Assembly (NCBI GenBank): GCA_035771175.1
Contig: CM069594.1
Span: 15,595,670-15,659,669, forward strand
Direction: 5' to 3'
DNA length: 64,000 nucleotides
Source: Paratinospora sagittata
Lineage: Eukaryota > Streptophyta > Magnoliopsida > Ranunculales > Menispermaceae
Positions 34,101 to 47,930 of this stretch are shown in pieces; positions within the stretch are counted from its first letter, which is position 1; the number at the start of each line of letters is the position of its first letter. The notes below the pieces were generated by a model. It was not told the origin of the DNA. It did no database searches and saw only the letters and a program-made list of their open reading frames with translations. The position numbers and the translations under genes were made by a program.

Positions 34101-37100
34101 ACATCAAGAATGTAATGGTTACGGTGTTGAAACTTGGGGCAGATTTTTGCTCAGTTGCCAATCAAAGGCATGACTTTTCTATGATTATATCAATTTTATG
34201 CTTGAATTAGTAAAAACAATTGATTGATTTGTTTTTGTATTCTATGTTTTGGCCTGATAAAATAAATCAATGGAATTGATTTAGATCTGAGGATATATCT
34301 TATAGGTTGAATGTTCATTAGGCATATATTTTACAGGTTTTCAAAATCCTTTTTGCTGAAAATACAAAGGAGGCTATCATTTTTTTTTGTTCAAAGCCTG
34401 GAGATTACATGAAACTGCTCCATTTACTGGAAGAACTAACTTACTTATGATTAAAATTAAATCACTTTTACATCAAGAATGTAATGGTTATGGTGTTGAA
34501 ACTTGGGGCAGATTTTTGCTCAGTTGCTAATCAAAGGCATGACATTTCCATGATTATATTAATTTTACGCTTGAATTAGTAAAAACAATTGATTGATTTG
34601 TTTTTGAATTCTATGTTTTGGCATGATAAAATAAATCAATGGAATTGATTTGGATATGAGGATATATCTTATAGCTTGGATGTTCATTAGGCATATATTT
34701 TACAGGTTTTCAAAATCCTTTTTGCTGGAAATACAAATGAGACTATCATTTTTTTTTGTTGAAAGTCTGGAGATTGCATGAAACTGCTCCATTTACTGGA
34801 AGAAAGAAAGTGATTGTTCTTCTCTTCCTTATATAATGAATTATTGAACTTACTTATGATTAAAAGTAAATCACTGTTACATCAAGAATGTAATGGTTAT
34901 GGTGTTGAAACTTGGGGCAGATTTTTGCTCAGTTGCCAATCAAAGGCTTGACTTTTCTATGATTATCTTAATTTTATGCTTGAATTAGTAAAAAGAATTG
35001 ATTGATTTGTTTTTGAATTCTATGTTTTGGCATGATAAAATAAATAAGTTGAATTGATTTGGATATGAGGATATATTTTATAGCTTGGATGTTCATTAGG
35101 CATATATTTTACAGGCTTTCAAAATCCTTTTTGCTGGAAATACAAAAGAGACTCTATCATCTTTTTTTGTTGAAAGCCTAGAGATTACATGAAACTGCTC
35201 CATTTACTGGAAGAAAGAAAGTGATTGTTCTTCTTTTCCTTCTATAATGAATTATTGAACTTACTTAGGATTAAAATTAAATCACTTTTACATCAAGAAT
35301 GTAATGGTTACGGTGTTGAAACTTGGGGCAGATTTTTGCTGAGTTGCCAATCAAAGGCATGACTTTTCTATGATTATATCAATTTTATGCTTGAATTAGT
35401 AAAAACAATTGATTGATTTGTTTTTGTATTCTATGTTTTGGCCTGATAAAATAAATCAATGGAATTGATTTAGATCTGAGGATATATCTTATAGGTTGAA
35501 TGTTCATTAGGCATATATTTTACAGGTTTTCAAAATCCTTTTTGCTGAAAATACAAAGGAGGCTATCATTTTTTTTTGTTCAAAGCCTGGAGATTACATG
35601 AAACTGCTCCATTTACTGGAAGAACTAACTTACTTATGATTAAAATTAAATCACTTTTACATCAAGAATGTAATGGTTACGGTGTTGAAACTTGGGGCAG
35701 ATTTTTGCTCAGTTGCTAATCAAAGGCATGACATTTCTATGATTATATTAATTTTACGCTTGAATTAGTAAAAACAATTGATTGATTTGTTTTTGAATTC
35801 TATGTTTTGGCATGATAAAATAAATCAATGGAATTGATTTGGATATGAGGATATATCTTATAGCTTGGATGTTCATTAGGCATATATTTTACAGGTTTTC
35901 AAAATCCTTTTTGCTGGAAATACAAATGAGACTATCATTTTTTTTTGTTGAAAGTCTGGAGATTGCATGAAACTGCTCCATTTACTGGAAGAAAGAAAGT
36001 GATTGTTCTTCTCTTCCTTATATAATGAATTATTGAACTTACTTATGATTAAAAGTAAATCACTGTTACATCAAGAATGTAATGGTTATGGTGTTGAAAC
36101 TTGGGGCAGATTTTTGCTCAGTTGCCAATCAAAGGCTTGACTTTTCTATGATTATCTTAATTTTATGCTTGAATTAGTAAAAAGAATTGATTGATTTGTT
36201 TTTGAATTCTATGTTTTGGCATGATAAAATAAATAAGTGGAATTGATTTGGATATGAGGATATATCTTATAGCTTGGATGTTCATTAGGCATATATTTTA
36301 CAGGCTTTCAAAATCCTTTTTGCTGGAAATACAAAAGAGACTCTATCATCTTTTTTTGTTGAAAGCCTAGAGATTACATGAAACTGCTCCATTTACTGGA
36401 AGAAAGAAAGTGATTGTTCTTCTTTTCCTTCTATAATGAATTATTGAACTTACTTATGATTAAAATTAAATCACTTTTACATCAAGAATGTAATGGTTAC
36501 GGTGTTGAAACTTGGGGCAGATTTTTGCTCAGTTGCCAATCAAAGGCATGACTTTTCTATGATTATATCAATTTTATGCTTGAATTAGTAAAAACAATTG
36601 ATTGATTTGTTTTTGTATTCTATGTTTTGGCCTGATAAAATAAATCAATGGAATTGATTTAGATCTGAGGATATATCTTATAGGTTGAATGTTCATTAGG
36701 CATATATTTTACAGGTTTTCAAAATCCTTTTTGCTGAAAATACAAAGGAGGGTATCATTTTTTTTTGTTCAAAGCCTGGAGATTACATGAAACTGCTCCA
36801 TTTACTGGAAGAACTAACTTACTTATGATTAAAATTAAATCACTTTTACATCAAGAATGTAATGGTTACGGTGTTGAAACTTGGGGCAGATTTTTGCTCA
36901 GTTGCTAATCAAAGGCATGACATTTCCATGATTATATTAATTTTACGCTTGAATTAGTAAAAACAATTGATTGATTTGTTTTTGAATTCTATGTTTTGGC
37001 ATGATAAAATAAATCGATGGAATTGATTTGGATATGAGGATATATCTTATAGCTTGGATGTTCATTAGGCATATATTTTACAGGTTTTCAAAATCCTTTT

Positions 37101-37996
37101 TGCTGGAAATACAAATGAGACTATCATTTTTTTTTGTTGAAAGTCTGGAGATTGCATGAAACTGCTCCATTTACTGGAAGAAAGAAAGTGATTGTTCTTC
37201 TCTTCCTTATATAATGAATTATTGAACTTACTTATGATTAAAAGTAAATCACTGTTACATCAAGAATGTAATGGTTATGGTGTTGAAACTTGGGGCAGAT
37301 TTTTGCTCAGTTGCCAATCAAAGGCTTGACTTTTCTATGATTATCTTAATTTTATGCTTGAATTAGTAAAAAGAATTGATTGATTTGTTTTTGAATTCTA
37401 TGTTTTGGCATGATAAATTAAATAAGTGGAATTGATTTGGATATGAGGATATATCTTATAGCTTGGATGTTCATTAGGCATATATTTTACAGGCTTTCAA
37501 AATCCTTTTTGCTGGAAATACAAAAGAGACTCTATCATCTTTTTTTGTTGAAAGCCTAGAGATTACATGAAACTGCTCCATTTACTGGAAGAAAGAAAGT
37601 GATTGTTCTTCTTTTCCTTCTATAATGAATTATTGAACTTACTTATGATTAAAATTAAATCACTTTTACATCAAGAATGTAATGGTTACGGTGTTGAAAC
37701 TTGGGGCAGATTTTTGCTCAGTTGCCAATCAAAGGCATGACTTTTCTATGATTATATCAATTTTATGCTTGAATTAGTAAAAACAATTGATTGATTTGTT
37801 TTTGTATTCTATGTTTTGGCCTGATAAAATAAATCAATGGAATTGATTTAGATCTGAGGATATATCTTATAGGTTGAATGTTCATTAGGCATATATTTTA
37901 CAGGTTTTCAAAATCCTTTTTGCTGAAAATACAAAGGAGGCTATCATTTTTTTTTGTTCAAAGCCTGGAGATTACATGAAACTGCTCCATTTACTG
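28117..37996. repeat. 1189-bp trimer higher-order repeat, eight copies plus one extra short monomer
   Basis: Short-monomer junctions at 28,117, 29,305, 30,494, 31,683, 32,872, then 33,241, 34,430, 35,619, 36,808 and 37,997 give spacings of 1188-1189 except one of 369. Each trimer has a short B monomer (ATTTCCATGATT, CTTATAGCTTGG, GTCTGGAGATTGC), a full C monomer (AAAGTAAATCACTGTTAC, AAATAAGTGGAATT, CAGGCTTTCAAAA) and a full A monomer (GCCTGATAAAAT, GATTTAGATCTGAGG, GGAGGCTATC). Copies differ by very few substitutions. Confidence 0.95.
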
Positions 37997-38160
37997 GAAG
38001 AACTAACTTACTTATGATTAAAATTAAATCACTTTTACATCAAGAATGTAATGGTTACGGTGTTGAAACTTGGGGTAGATTTTTGCTCAGTTGTCAATCA
38101 AAGGCATGACTTTTCCATAATTATAATAATTTTACGCTTGAATTAGTAAAAACAACTGAT

Positions 38161-41100
38161 TGATTTGTTTTTTTGAATTCTATGTTTTGGCATAATAAAA
38201 TAAATCAATGGAATTGATTTGGATATGAGGATATATCTTATAGCTTGGATGTTCATTTGGCATATATTTTACAGGTTTTCAAAATCCTTTTTGCTGGAAA
38301 TACAAAGGAGACTATCATTTTTTTTTTTGTTGAAAGCCTAGAGATTACATGAAACTGCTCCATTTACTGGAAGAAAGAAAGTGATTGTTCTTCTCTTCCT
38401 TATATAATGAATTATTGAACTTACTTATGATTAAAATTAAATCACTTTTACATCAAGAATGTAATGGTTATGGTGTTGAAACTTGGGGCAGATTTTTGCC
38501 CAGTTGCCAATCAAAGGCATGACTTTTCTATGATTATATTAATTTTATGCTTGAATTAGTAAAAAGAATTGATTGATTTGTTTTTGTATTCTATGTTTTG
38601 GCATGGTAAAATAAATCAATGGAATTGATTTGGATATGAGGATATATCTTATAGGTTGGATGTTCATTAGGCATATATTTTACAGGTTTCAAAATCCTTT
38701 TTGATGGAAATACAAATGAGACTCTATCATTTTTTATTTTTGAAAGCCTAGAGATTACATGAAATTGCTCCATTTACTGGAAGAAAGAAAGTGATTGTTC
38801 TTCTTTTCCTTCTATAATGAATTATTGAACTTACTTATGATTAAAATTAAATCACTTTTACATCAAGAATGTAATGGTTACAGTGTTGAAACTTGGGGCA
38901 GATTTTTCCTCAGTTGCCAATCAAAGGCATGACTTTTCTATGATTATATCAATTTTATTCTTGAATTAGTAAAAAGAATTGATTGATTTATTTTTGTATT
39001 CTATGTTTTGGCATGATAAAATAAATCAATGGAATTGATTTGGATATGAGGATATATCTTATAGGTTGGATGTTCATTAGGCATATATTTTACAGGTTTC
39101 AAAATCCTTTTTGCTGAAAATACAAAGGAGACTATCATTTTTTTTTTGTTGAAAGCCTAGAGATTACATGAAACTGCTCCATTTACTGGAAGAAAGAAAG
39201 TGATTGTTCTTCTCTTCCTTATATAATGAATTATTGAACTTACTTATGATTAAAATTAAATCACTTTTACATCAAGAATGTAATGGTTATGGTGTTGAAA
39301 CTTGGCGCAGATTTTTGCCCAGTTGCCAATCAAAGGCATGACTTTTCTATGATTATATTAATTTTATGCTTGAATTAGTAAAAAGAATTGATTGATTTAT
39401 TTTTGTATTCTATGTTTTGGCATGATAAAATAAATCAATGGAATTGATTTGGATATGAGGATATATCTTATAGGTTGGATGTTCATTAGGCATATATTTT
39501 ACAGGTTTCAAAATCCTTTTTGATGGAAATACAAATGAGACTCTATCATTTTTTATTTTTGAAACCCTAGAGATTACATGAAATTGCTCCATTTACTGGA
39601 TGAAAGAAAGTGATTGTTCTTCTTTTCCTTCTATAATGAATTATTGAACTTACTTATGATTAAAATTAAATCACTTTTACATCAAGAATGTAATGGTTAT
39701 GGTATTGAAACTTGGGGCTGATTTTTGCCAAGTTGCCAATCAAAAGCATGACTTTTCTATGATTATATTAATTTTATGGTTGAATTAGTAAAAACAATTG
39801 ATTCATTTGTTTTTGTATTCTATGTTTTGGCGTGATCAAATAAATCAATGGGATTGCTTTGGATATGAGGATATATCTTATAGGTTGGATGTTCATTAGG
39901 CATATGTTTTACAGGTTTCAAAATCCTTTTTATTGGAAATACAAATGAGACTCTATCATTTTTTTTTTTTGAAAGCCTAGAGATTACATGAAACTACTCC
40001 ATTTACTGGAAGAAAGAAAGTGATTGTTCTTCTTTTCCTTCTATAATGAATTATTGAACTTACTTATGATTAAAATTAAATCACTTTTACATCAAGAATG
40101 TAATGGTTACAGTGTTGAAACTTGGGGCAGATTTTTCCTCAGTTGCCAATCAAAGGCATGACTTTTCTATGATTATATCAATTTTATTCTTGAATTAGTA
40201 AAAAGAATTGATTGATTTATTTTTGTATTCTATGTTTTGGCCTGATAAAATAAATCAATGGAATTGATTTGGATCTGAGGATATATCTTATAGGTTGAAT
40301 GTTCATTAGGCATATATTTTACAGGTTTTCAAAATCCTTTTTGTTGAAAATACAAAGGAGACTATCATTTTTTTTTGTTCAAAGCCTGGAGATTACATGA
40401 AACTGCTCCATTTACTGGAAGAACTAACTTACTTATGATTAAAATTAAATCACTTTTACATCAAGAATGTAATGGTTACGGTGTTGAAACTAGGGGTAGA
40501 TTTTTGCTCAGTTTTCAATCAAAGGCATGACTTTTCCATAATTATATTAATTTTACGCTTGAATTAGTAAAAACAATTGATTGATTTTTTTTTTGAATTC
40601 TATGTTTTGGCATAATAAAATAAATCAATGGAATTGATTTGGATATGTGGATATATCTTATAGCTTGGATGTTCATTTGGCATATATTTTACAGGTTTTC
40701 AAAATCCTTTTTGCTGAAAATACAAAGGAGACTATCATTTTTTTTTTGTTGAAAGCCTCGAGGTTACATGAAACTGCTCCACTTACTGGAAGAAAGAAAG
40801 TGATTGTTCTTCTCTTCCTCATATAATGAATTATTGAACTTACTTATAATTAAAATTAAATCACTTTTACATCAAGAATGTAATGGTTATGGTGTTGAAA
40901 CTTGGGGCAGATTTTTGCCCAGTTGCCAATCAAAGGCATGACTTTTCTATGATTATATTAATTTTATGCTTGAATTAGTAAAAAGAATTGATTGATTTGT
41001 TTTTGTATTCTATGTTTTGGCATGATAAAATAAGTCAATGGAATTGATTTGGATATGAGGATATATCTTATAGGTTGGATGTTCATTAGGCACATATTTT

Positions 41101-44100
41101 ACAGGTTTCAAAATCCTTTTTGTTGGAAATACAAATGAGACTCTATCATTTTTTATTTTTGAAAGCCTAGAGATTACATGAAATTGCTCCATTTACTGGA
41201 AGAAAGAAAGTGATTGTTCTTCTTTTCCTTCTATAATGAATTATTGAACTTACTTATGATTAAAATTAAATCACTTTTACATCAAGAATGTAATGGTTAT
41301 GGCATTGAAACTTGGGGCAGATTTTTGCCAAGTTGCCAATCAAAAGCATGAATTTTCTATGATTATTTTAATTTTATGCTTGAATTAGTAAAAACAATTG
41401 ATTGATTTGTTTTTGTATTCTATGTTTTGGCATGATAAAATAAATCAATGGAATTGATTTGGATATGAGGATATATCTTACAGGTTTGATGTTCATCAGG
41501 CATATATTTTACAGGTTTTCAAAATCCTTTTTGCTGAAAATACAAAGGAGACTCTATCATCTTTTTTTGTTGAAAGCCTAGAGATTACATGAAACTGCTC
41601 CATTTACTGGAAGAAAGAAAGTGATTGTTCTTTTTTTCCTTATATAATGAATTATAGAACTTACTTATGATTAAAATTAAATTACTTTTACGTCAAGAAT
41701 GTAATGGTTATGGTGTTGAAACTTGGGGCAGATTTTTGCTCAGTTGCTAATCAAAGGCATGACATTTCCCTGATTATATTAATTTTACGCTTGAATTAGT
41801 AAAAACAATTGATTGATTTGTTTTTGAATTCCTTGTTTTGGCATGATAAAATAAATCAATGGAATTGATTTGGATATGAGGATATATCTTATAGGTTGGA
41901 TGTTCATTAGGCATATATTTTACAGGATTTCAAAATCGTTTTTACTGGAAATACAAATGAGACTATCAATTTTTTTTGTTGAAAGCCTGGAGATTGCATG
42001 AAACTGCTCCATTTACTGGAAGAAAGAAAGTGATTGTTCTTCTCTTCCTTATGTAATGAATTATTGAACTTACTTATGATTAAAAGTAAATCACTGTTAC
42101 ATCAAGAATGTAATGGTTATGGTGTTGAAACTTGGGGTAGATTTTTGCTCAGTTGCCAATCAAAGGCATGACTTTTCTATGATTATATTAATTTTATGCT
42201 TGAATTAGTAAAAAACAATTGATTGATTTGTTTTTGAATTCTATGTTTTGGCATGATAAAATAAAGAAGTGGAATTGATTTGGAAATGAGGATATATCTT
42301 ATAGCTTGGATGTTCATTAGGCATATATTTTACAGGTTTTCAAAATCCTTTTTGCTGAAAATACAAAGGAGACTATCATTTTTTTGTTGTTGAAAGCCTA
42401 GAGATTACATGAAACTGCTCCATTTACTGGAAGAAAGAAGGTGATTGTTCTTCTCTTCCTTATATAATGAATCGTTGAACTTACTAATGATTAAAATTAA
42501 ATCACTTTTACATCAAGAATGTAATGGTTATGGTGTTGAAACTTGGGGCAGATTTTTGCCCAGTTGCCAATCAAAGGCATGACTTTTCAATGATTATATT
42601 AATTTTATGCTTGAATTAGTAAAAACAATTGATTGATTTGTTTTTGTATTCTATGTTTTGGCATGATAACAGAAAATCAATGGAATTGGCTTGGATATGA
42701 GGATATATATATTATAGGTTGGATGTTCATTAGGGATATGTTTTACAGGTTTTCAAAATCCTTTTTGCTAAAAATACAAAGGAGACTATCATTTTTTTTT
42801 GTTGAAAGCCTGGAGATTACATGAAACTGCTCAACTTACTGGAAGAAAGAAAGTGATTGTTCTTCTCTTCCTTATATAATGAATTATTGAACTTACTTAT
42901 GATTAAAATTAAATCACTTTTACATCGAGAATGTAATGGTTATGTTGTTGAAACTGGGGGCAGATTTTTGCTCAGTTGCCAATCAAAGGCATGACTTTTC
43001 CATAATTATATTAATTTTACGCTTGAATTAGTAAAAACAATTGATTGATTTGTTTTTTTGAATTCTATGTTTTGGCATAATAAAATAAATCAATGGAATT
43101 GATTTGGATATGAGGATATATCTTATAGCTTGGATGTTCATTTGGCATATATTTTACAGGTTTTCAAAATCCTTTTTGCTGGAAATACAAAGGAGACTAT
43201 CATTTTTTTTTTTGTTGAAAGCCTAGAGATTACATGAAACTGCTCCATTTACTGGAAGAAAGAAAGTGATTGTTCTTCTCTTCCTTATATAATGAATTAT
43301 TGAACTTACTTATGATTAAAATTAAATCACTTTTACATCAAGAATGTAATGGTTATGGTGTTGAAACTTGGGGCAGATTTTTGCCCAGTTGCCAATCAAA
43401 GGCATGACTTTTCTATGATTATATTAATTTTATGCTTGAATTAGTAAAAAGAATTGATTGATTTGTTTTTGTATTCTATGTTTTGGCATGGTAAAATAAA
43501 TCAATGGAATTGATTTGGATATGAGGATATATCTTATAGGTTGGATGTTCATTAGGCATATATTTTACAGGTTTCAAAATCCTTTTTGATGGAAATACAA
43601 ATGAGACTCTATCATTTTTTATTTTTGAAAGCCTAGAGATTACATGAAATTGCTCCATTTACTGGAAGAAAGAAAGTGATTGTTCTTCTTTTCCTTCTAT
43701 AATGAATTATTGAACTTACTTATGATTAAAATTAAATCACTTTTACATCAAGAATGTAATGGTTACAGTGTTGAAACTTGGGGCAGATTTTTCCTCAGTT
43801 GCCAATCAAAGGCATGACTTTTCTATGATTATATCAATTTTATTCTTGAATTAGTAAAAAGAATTGATTGATTTATTTTTGTATTCTATGTTTTGGCATG
43901 ATAAAATAAATCAATGGAATTGATTTGGATATGAGGATATATCTTATAGGTTGGATGTTCATTAGGCATATATTTTACAGGTTTCAAAATCCTTTTTGCT
44001 GAAAATACAAAGGAGACTATCATTTTTTTTTTGTTGAAAGCCTAGAGATTACATGAAACTGCTCCATTTACTGGAAGAAAGAAAGTGATTGTTCTTCTCT

Positions 44101-47100
44101 TCCTTATATAATGAATTATTGAACTTACTTATGATTAAAATTAAATCACTTTTACATCAAGAATGTAATGGTTATGGTGTTGAAACTTGGCGCAGATTTT
44201 TGCCCAGTTGCCAATCAAAGGCATGACTTTTCTATGATTATATTAATTTTATGCTTGAATTAGTAAAAAGAATTGATTGATTTATTTTTGTATTCTATGT
44301 TTTGGCATGATAAAATAAATCAATGGAATTGATTTGGATATGAGGATATATCTTATAGGTTGGATGTTCATTAGGCATATATTTTACAGGTTTCAAAATC
44401 CTTTTTGATGGAAATACAAATGAGACTCTATCATTTTTTATTTTTGAAACCCTAGAGATTACATGAAATTGCTCCATTTACTGGATGAAAGAAAGTGATT
44501 GTTCTTCTTTTCCTTCTATAATGAATTATTGAACTTACTTATGATTAAAATTAAATCACTTTTACATCAAGAATGTAATGGTTATGGTATTGAAACTTGG
44601 GGCTGATTTTTGCCAAGTTGCCAATCAAAAGCATGACTTTTCTATGATTATATTAATTTTATGGTTGAATTAGTAAAAACAATTGATTCATTTGTTTTTG
44701 TATTCTATGTTTTGGCGTGATCAAATAAATCAATGGGATTGCTTTGGATATGAGGATATATCTTATAGGTTGGATGTTCATTAGGCATATGTTTTACAGG
44801 TTTCAAAATCCTTTTTATTGGAAATACAAATGAGACTCTATCATTTTTTTTTTTTGAAAGCCTAGAGATTACATGAAACTACTCCATTTACTGGAAGAAA
44901 GAAAGTGATTGTTCTTCTTTTCCTTCTATAATGAATTATTGAACTTACTTATGATTAAAATTAAATCACTTTTACATCAAGAATGTAATGGTTACAGTGT
45001 TGAAACTTGGGGCAGATTTTTCCTCAGTTGCCAATCAAAGGCATGACTTTTCTATGATTATATCAATTTTATTCTTGAATTAGTAAAAAGAATTGATTGA
45101 TTTATTTTTGTATTCTATGTTTTGGCCTGATAAAATAAATCAATGGAATTGATTTGGATCTGAGGATATATCTTATAGGTTGAATGTTCATTAGGCATAT
45201 ATTTTACAGGTTTTCAAAATCCTTTTTGTTGAAAATACAAAGGAGACTATCATTTTTTTTTGTTCAAAGCCTGGAGATTACATGAAACTGCTCCATTTAC
45301 TGGAAGAACTAACTTACTTATGATTAAAATTAAATCACTTTTACATCAAGAATGTAATGGTTACGGTGTTGAAACTAGGGGTAGATTTTTGCTCAGTTTT
45401 CAATCAAAGGCATGACTTTTCCATAATTATATTAATTTTACGCTTGAATTAGTAAAAACAATTGATTGATTTTTTTTTTGAATTCTATGTTTTGGCATAA
45501 TAAAATAAATCAATGGAATTGATTTGGATATGTGGATATATCTTATAGCTTGGATGTTCATTTGGCATATATTTTACAGGTTTTCAAAATCCTTTTTGCT
45601 GAAAATACAAAGGAGACTATCATTTTTTTTTTGTTGAAAGCCTCGAGGTTACATGAAACTGCTCCACTTACTGGAAGAAAGAAAGTGATTGTTCTTCTCT
45701 TCCTCATATAATGAATTATTGAACTTACTTATAATTAAAATTAAATCACTTTTACATCAAGAATGTAATGGTTATGGTGTTGAAACTTGGGGCAGATTTT
45801 TGCCCAGTTGCCAATCAAAGGCATGACTTTTCTATGATTATATTAATTTTATGCTTGAATTAGTAAAAAGAATTGATTGATTTGTTTTTGTATTCTATGT
45901 TTTGGCATGATAAAATAAGTCAATGGAATTGATTTGGATATGAGGATATATCTTATAGGTTGGATGTTCATTAGGCACATATTTTACAGGTTTCAAAATC
46001 CTTTTTGTTGGAAATACAAATGAGACTCTATCATTTTTTATTTTTGAAAGCCTAGAGATTACATGAAATTGCTCCATTTACTGGAAGAAAGAAAGTGATT
46101 GTTCTTCTTTTCCTTCTATAATGAATTATTGAACTTACTTATGATTAAAATTAAATCACTTTTACATCAAGAATGTAATGGTTATGGCATTGAAACTTGG
46201 GGCAGATTTTTGCCAAGTTGCCAATCAAAAGCATGAATTTTCTATGATTATTTTAATTTTATGCTTGAATTAGTAAAAACAATTGATTGATTTGTTTTTG
46301 TATTCTATGTTTTGGCATGATAAAATAAATCAATGGAATTGATTTGGATATGAGGATATATCTTACAGGTTTGATGTTCATCAGGCATATATTTTACAGG
46401 TTTTCAAAATCCTTTTTGCTGAAAATACAAAGGAGACTCTATCATCTTTTTTTGTTGAAAGCCTAGAGATTACATGAAACTGCTCCTTTTACTGGAAGAA
46501 AGAAAGTGATTGTTCTTTTTTTCCTTATATAATGAATTATAGAACTTACTTATGATTAAAATTAAATTACTTTTACGTCAAGAATGTAATGGTTATGGTG
46601 TTGAAACTTGGGGCAGATTTTTGCTCAGTTGCTAATCAAAGGCATGACATTTCCCTGATTATATTAATTTTACGCTTGAATTAGTAAAAACAATTGATTG
46701 ATTTGTTTTTGAATTCCTTGTTTTGGCATGATAAAATAAATCAATGGAATTGATTTGGATATGAGGATATATCTTATAGGTTGGATGTTCATTAGGCATA
46801 TATTTTACAGGTTTTCAAAATCGTTTTTACTGGAAATACAAATGAGACTATCAATTTTTTTTGTTGAAAGCCTGGAGATTGCATGAAACTGCTCCATTTA
46901 CTGGAAGAAAGAAAGTGATTGTTCTTCTCTTCCTTATGTAATGAATTATTGAACTTACTTATGATTAAAAGTAAATCACTGTTACATCAAGAATGTAATG
47001 GTTATGGTGTTGAAACTTGGGGTAGATTTTTGCTCAGTTGCCAATCAAAGGCATGACTTTTCTATGATTATATTAATTTTATGCTTGAATTAGTAAAAAA

Positions 47101-47930
47101 CAATTGATTGATTTGTTTTTGAATTCTATGTTTTGGCATGATAAAATAAAGAAGTGGAATTGATTTGGAAATGAGGATATATCTTATAGCTTGGATGTTC
47201 ATTAGGCATATATTTTACAGGTTTTCAAAATCCTTTTTGCTGAAAATACAAAGGAGACTATCATTTTTTTGTTGTTGAAAGCCTAGAGATTACATGAAAC
47301 TGCTCCATTTACTGGAAGAAAGAAGGTGATTGTTCTTCTCTTCCTTATATAATGAATCGTTGAACTTACTAATGATTAAAATTAAATCACTTTTACATCA
47401 AGAATGTAATGGTTATGGTGTTGAAACTTGGGGCAGATTTTTGCCCAGTTGCCAATCAAAGGCATGACTTTTCAATGATTATATTAATTTTATGCTTGAA
47501 TTAGTAAAAACAATTGATTGATTTGTTTTTGTATTCTATGTTTTGGCATGATAACAGAAAATCAATGGAATTGGCTTGGATATGAGGATATATATATTAT
47601 AGGTTGGATGTTCATTAGGGAGATGTTTTACAGGTTTTCAAAATCCTTTTTGCTAAAAATACAAAGGAGACTATCATTTTTTTTTGTTGAAAGCCTGGAG
47701 ATTACATGAAACTGCTCAACTTACTGGAAGAAAGAAAGTGATTGTTCTTCTCTTCCTTATATAATGAATTATTGAACTTACTTATGATTAAAATTAAATC
47801 ACTTTTACATCGAGAATGTAATGGTTATGTTGTTGAAACTGGGGGCAGATTTTTGCTCAGTTGCCAATCAAAGGCATGACTTTTCCATAATTATATTAAT
47901 TTTACGCTTGAATTAGTAAAAACAATTGAT
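38161..47930. repeat. 4885-bp higher-order repeat, two copies
   Basis: 38,161-43,045 and 43,046-47,930 align base for base; equivalent open frames start 4885 apart at 38,591/43,476, 39,410/44,295, 41,010/45,895 and 42,633/47,518. Differences I could see are few (for example CTCCATTTAC versus CTCCTTTTAC near 41,600/46,485, and TAGGGATATG versus TAGGGAGATG near 42,735/47,620), well under 0.5 per cent. The unit is twelve monomers, one of them short. Confidence 0.93.

Noticed and set aside
28117..37996. CRISPR-like regular repetition
   Set aside because: Tandem head-to-tail monomers with no unique spacers, in a plant nuclear context.
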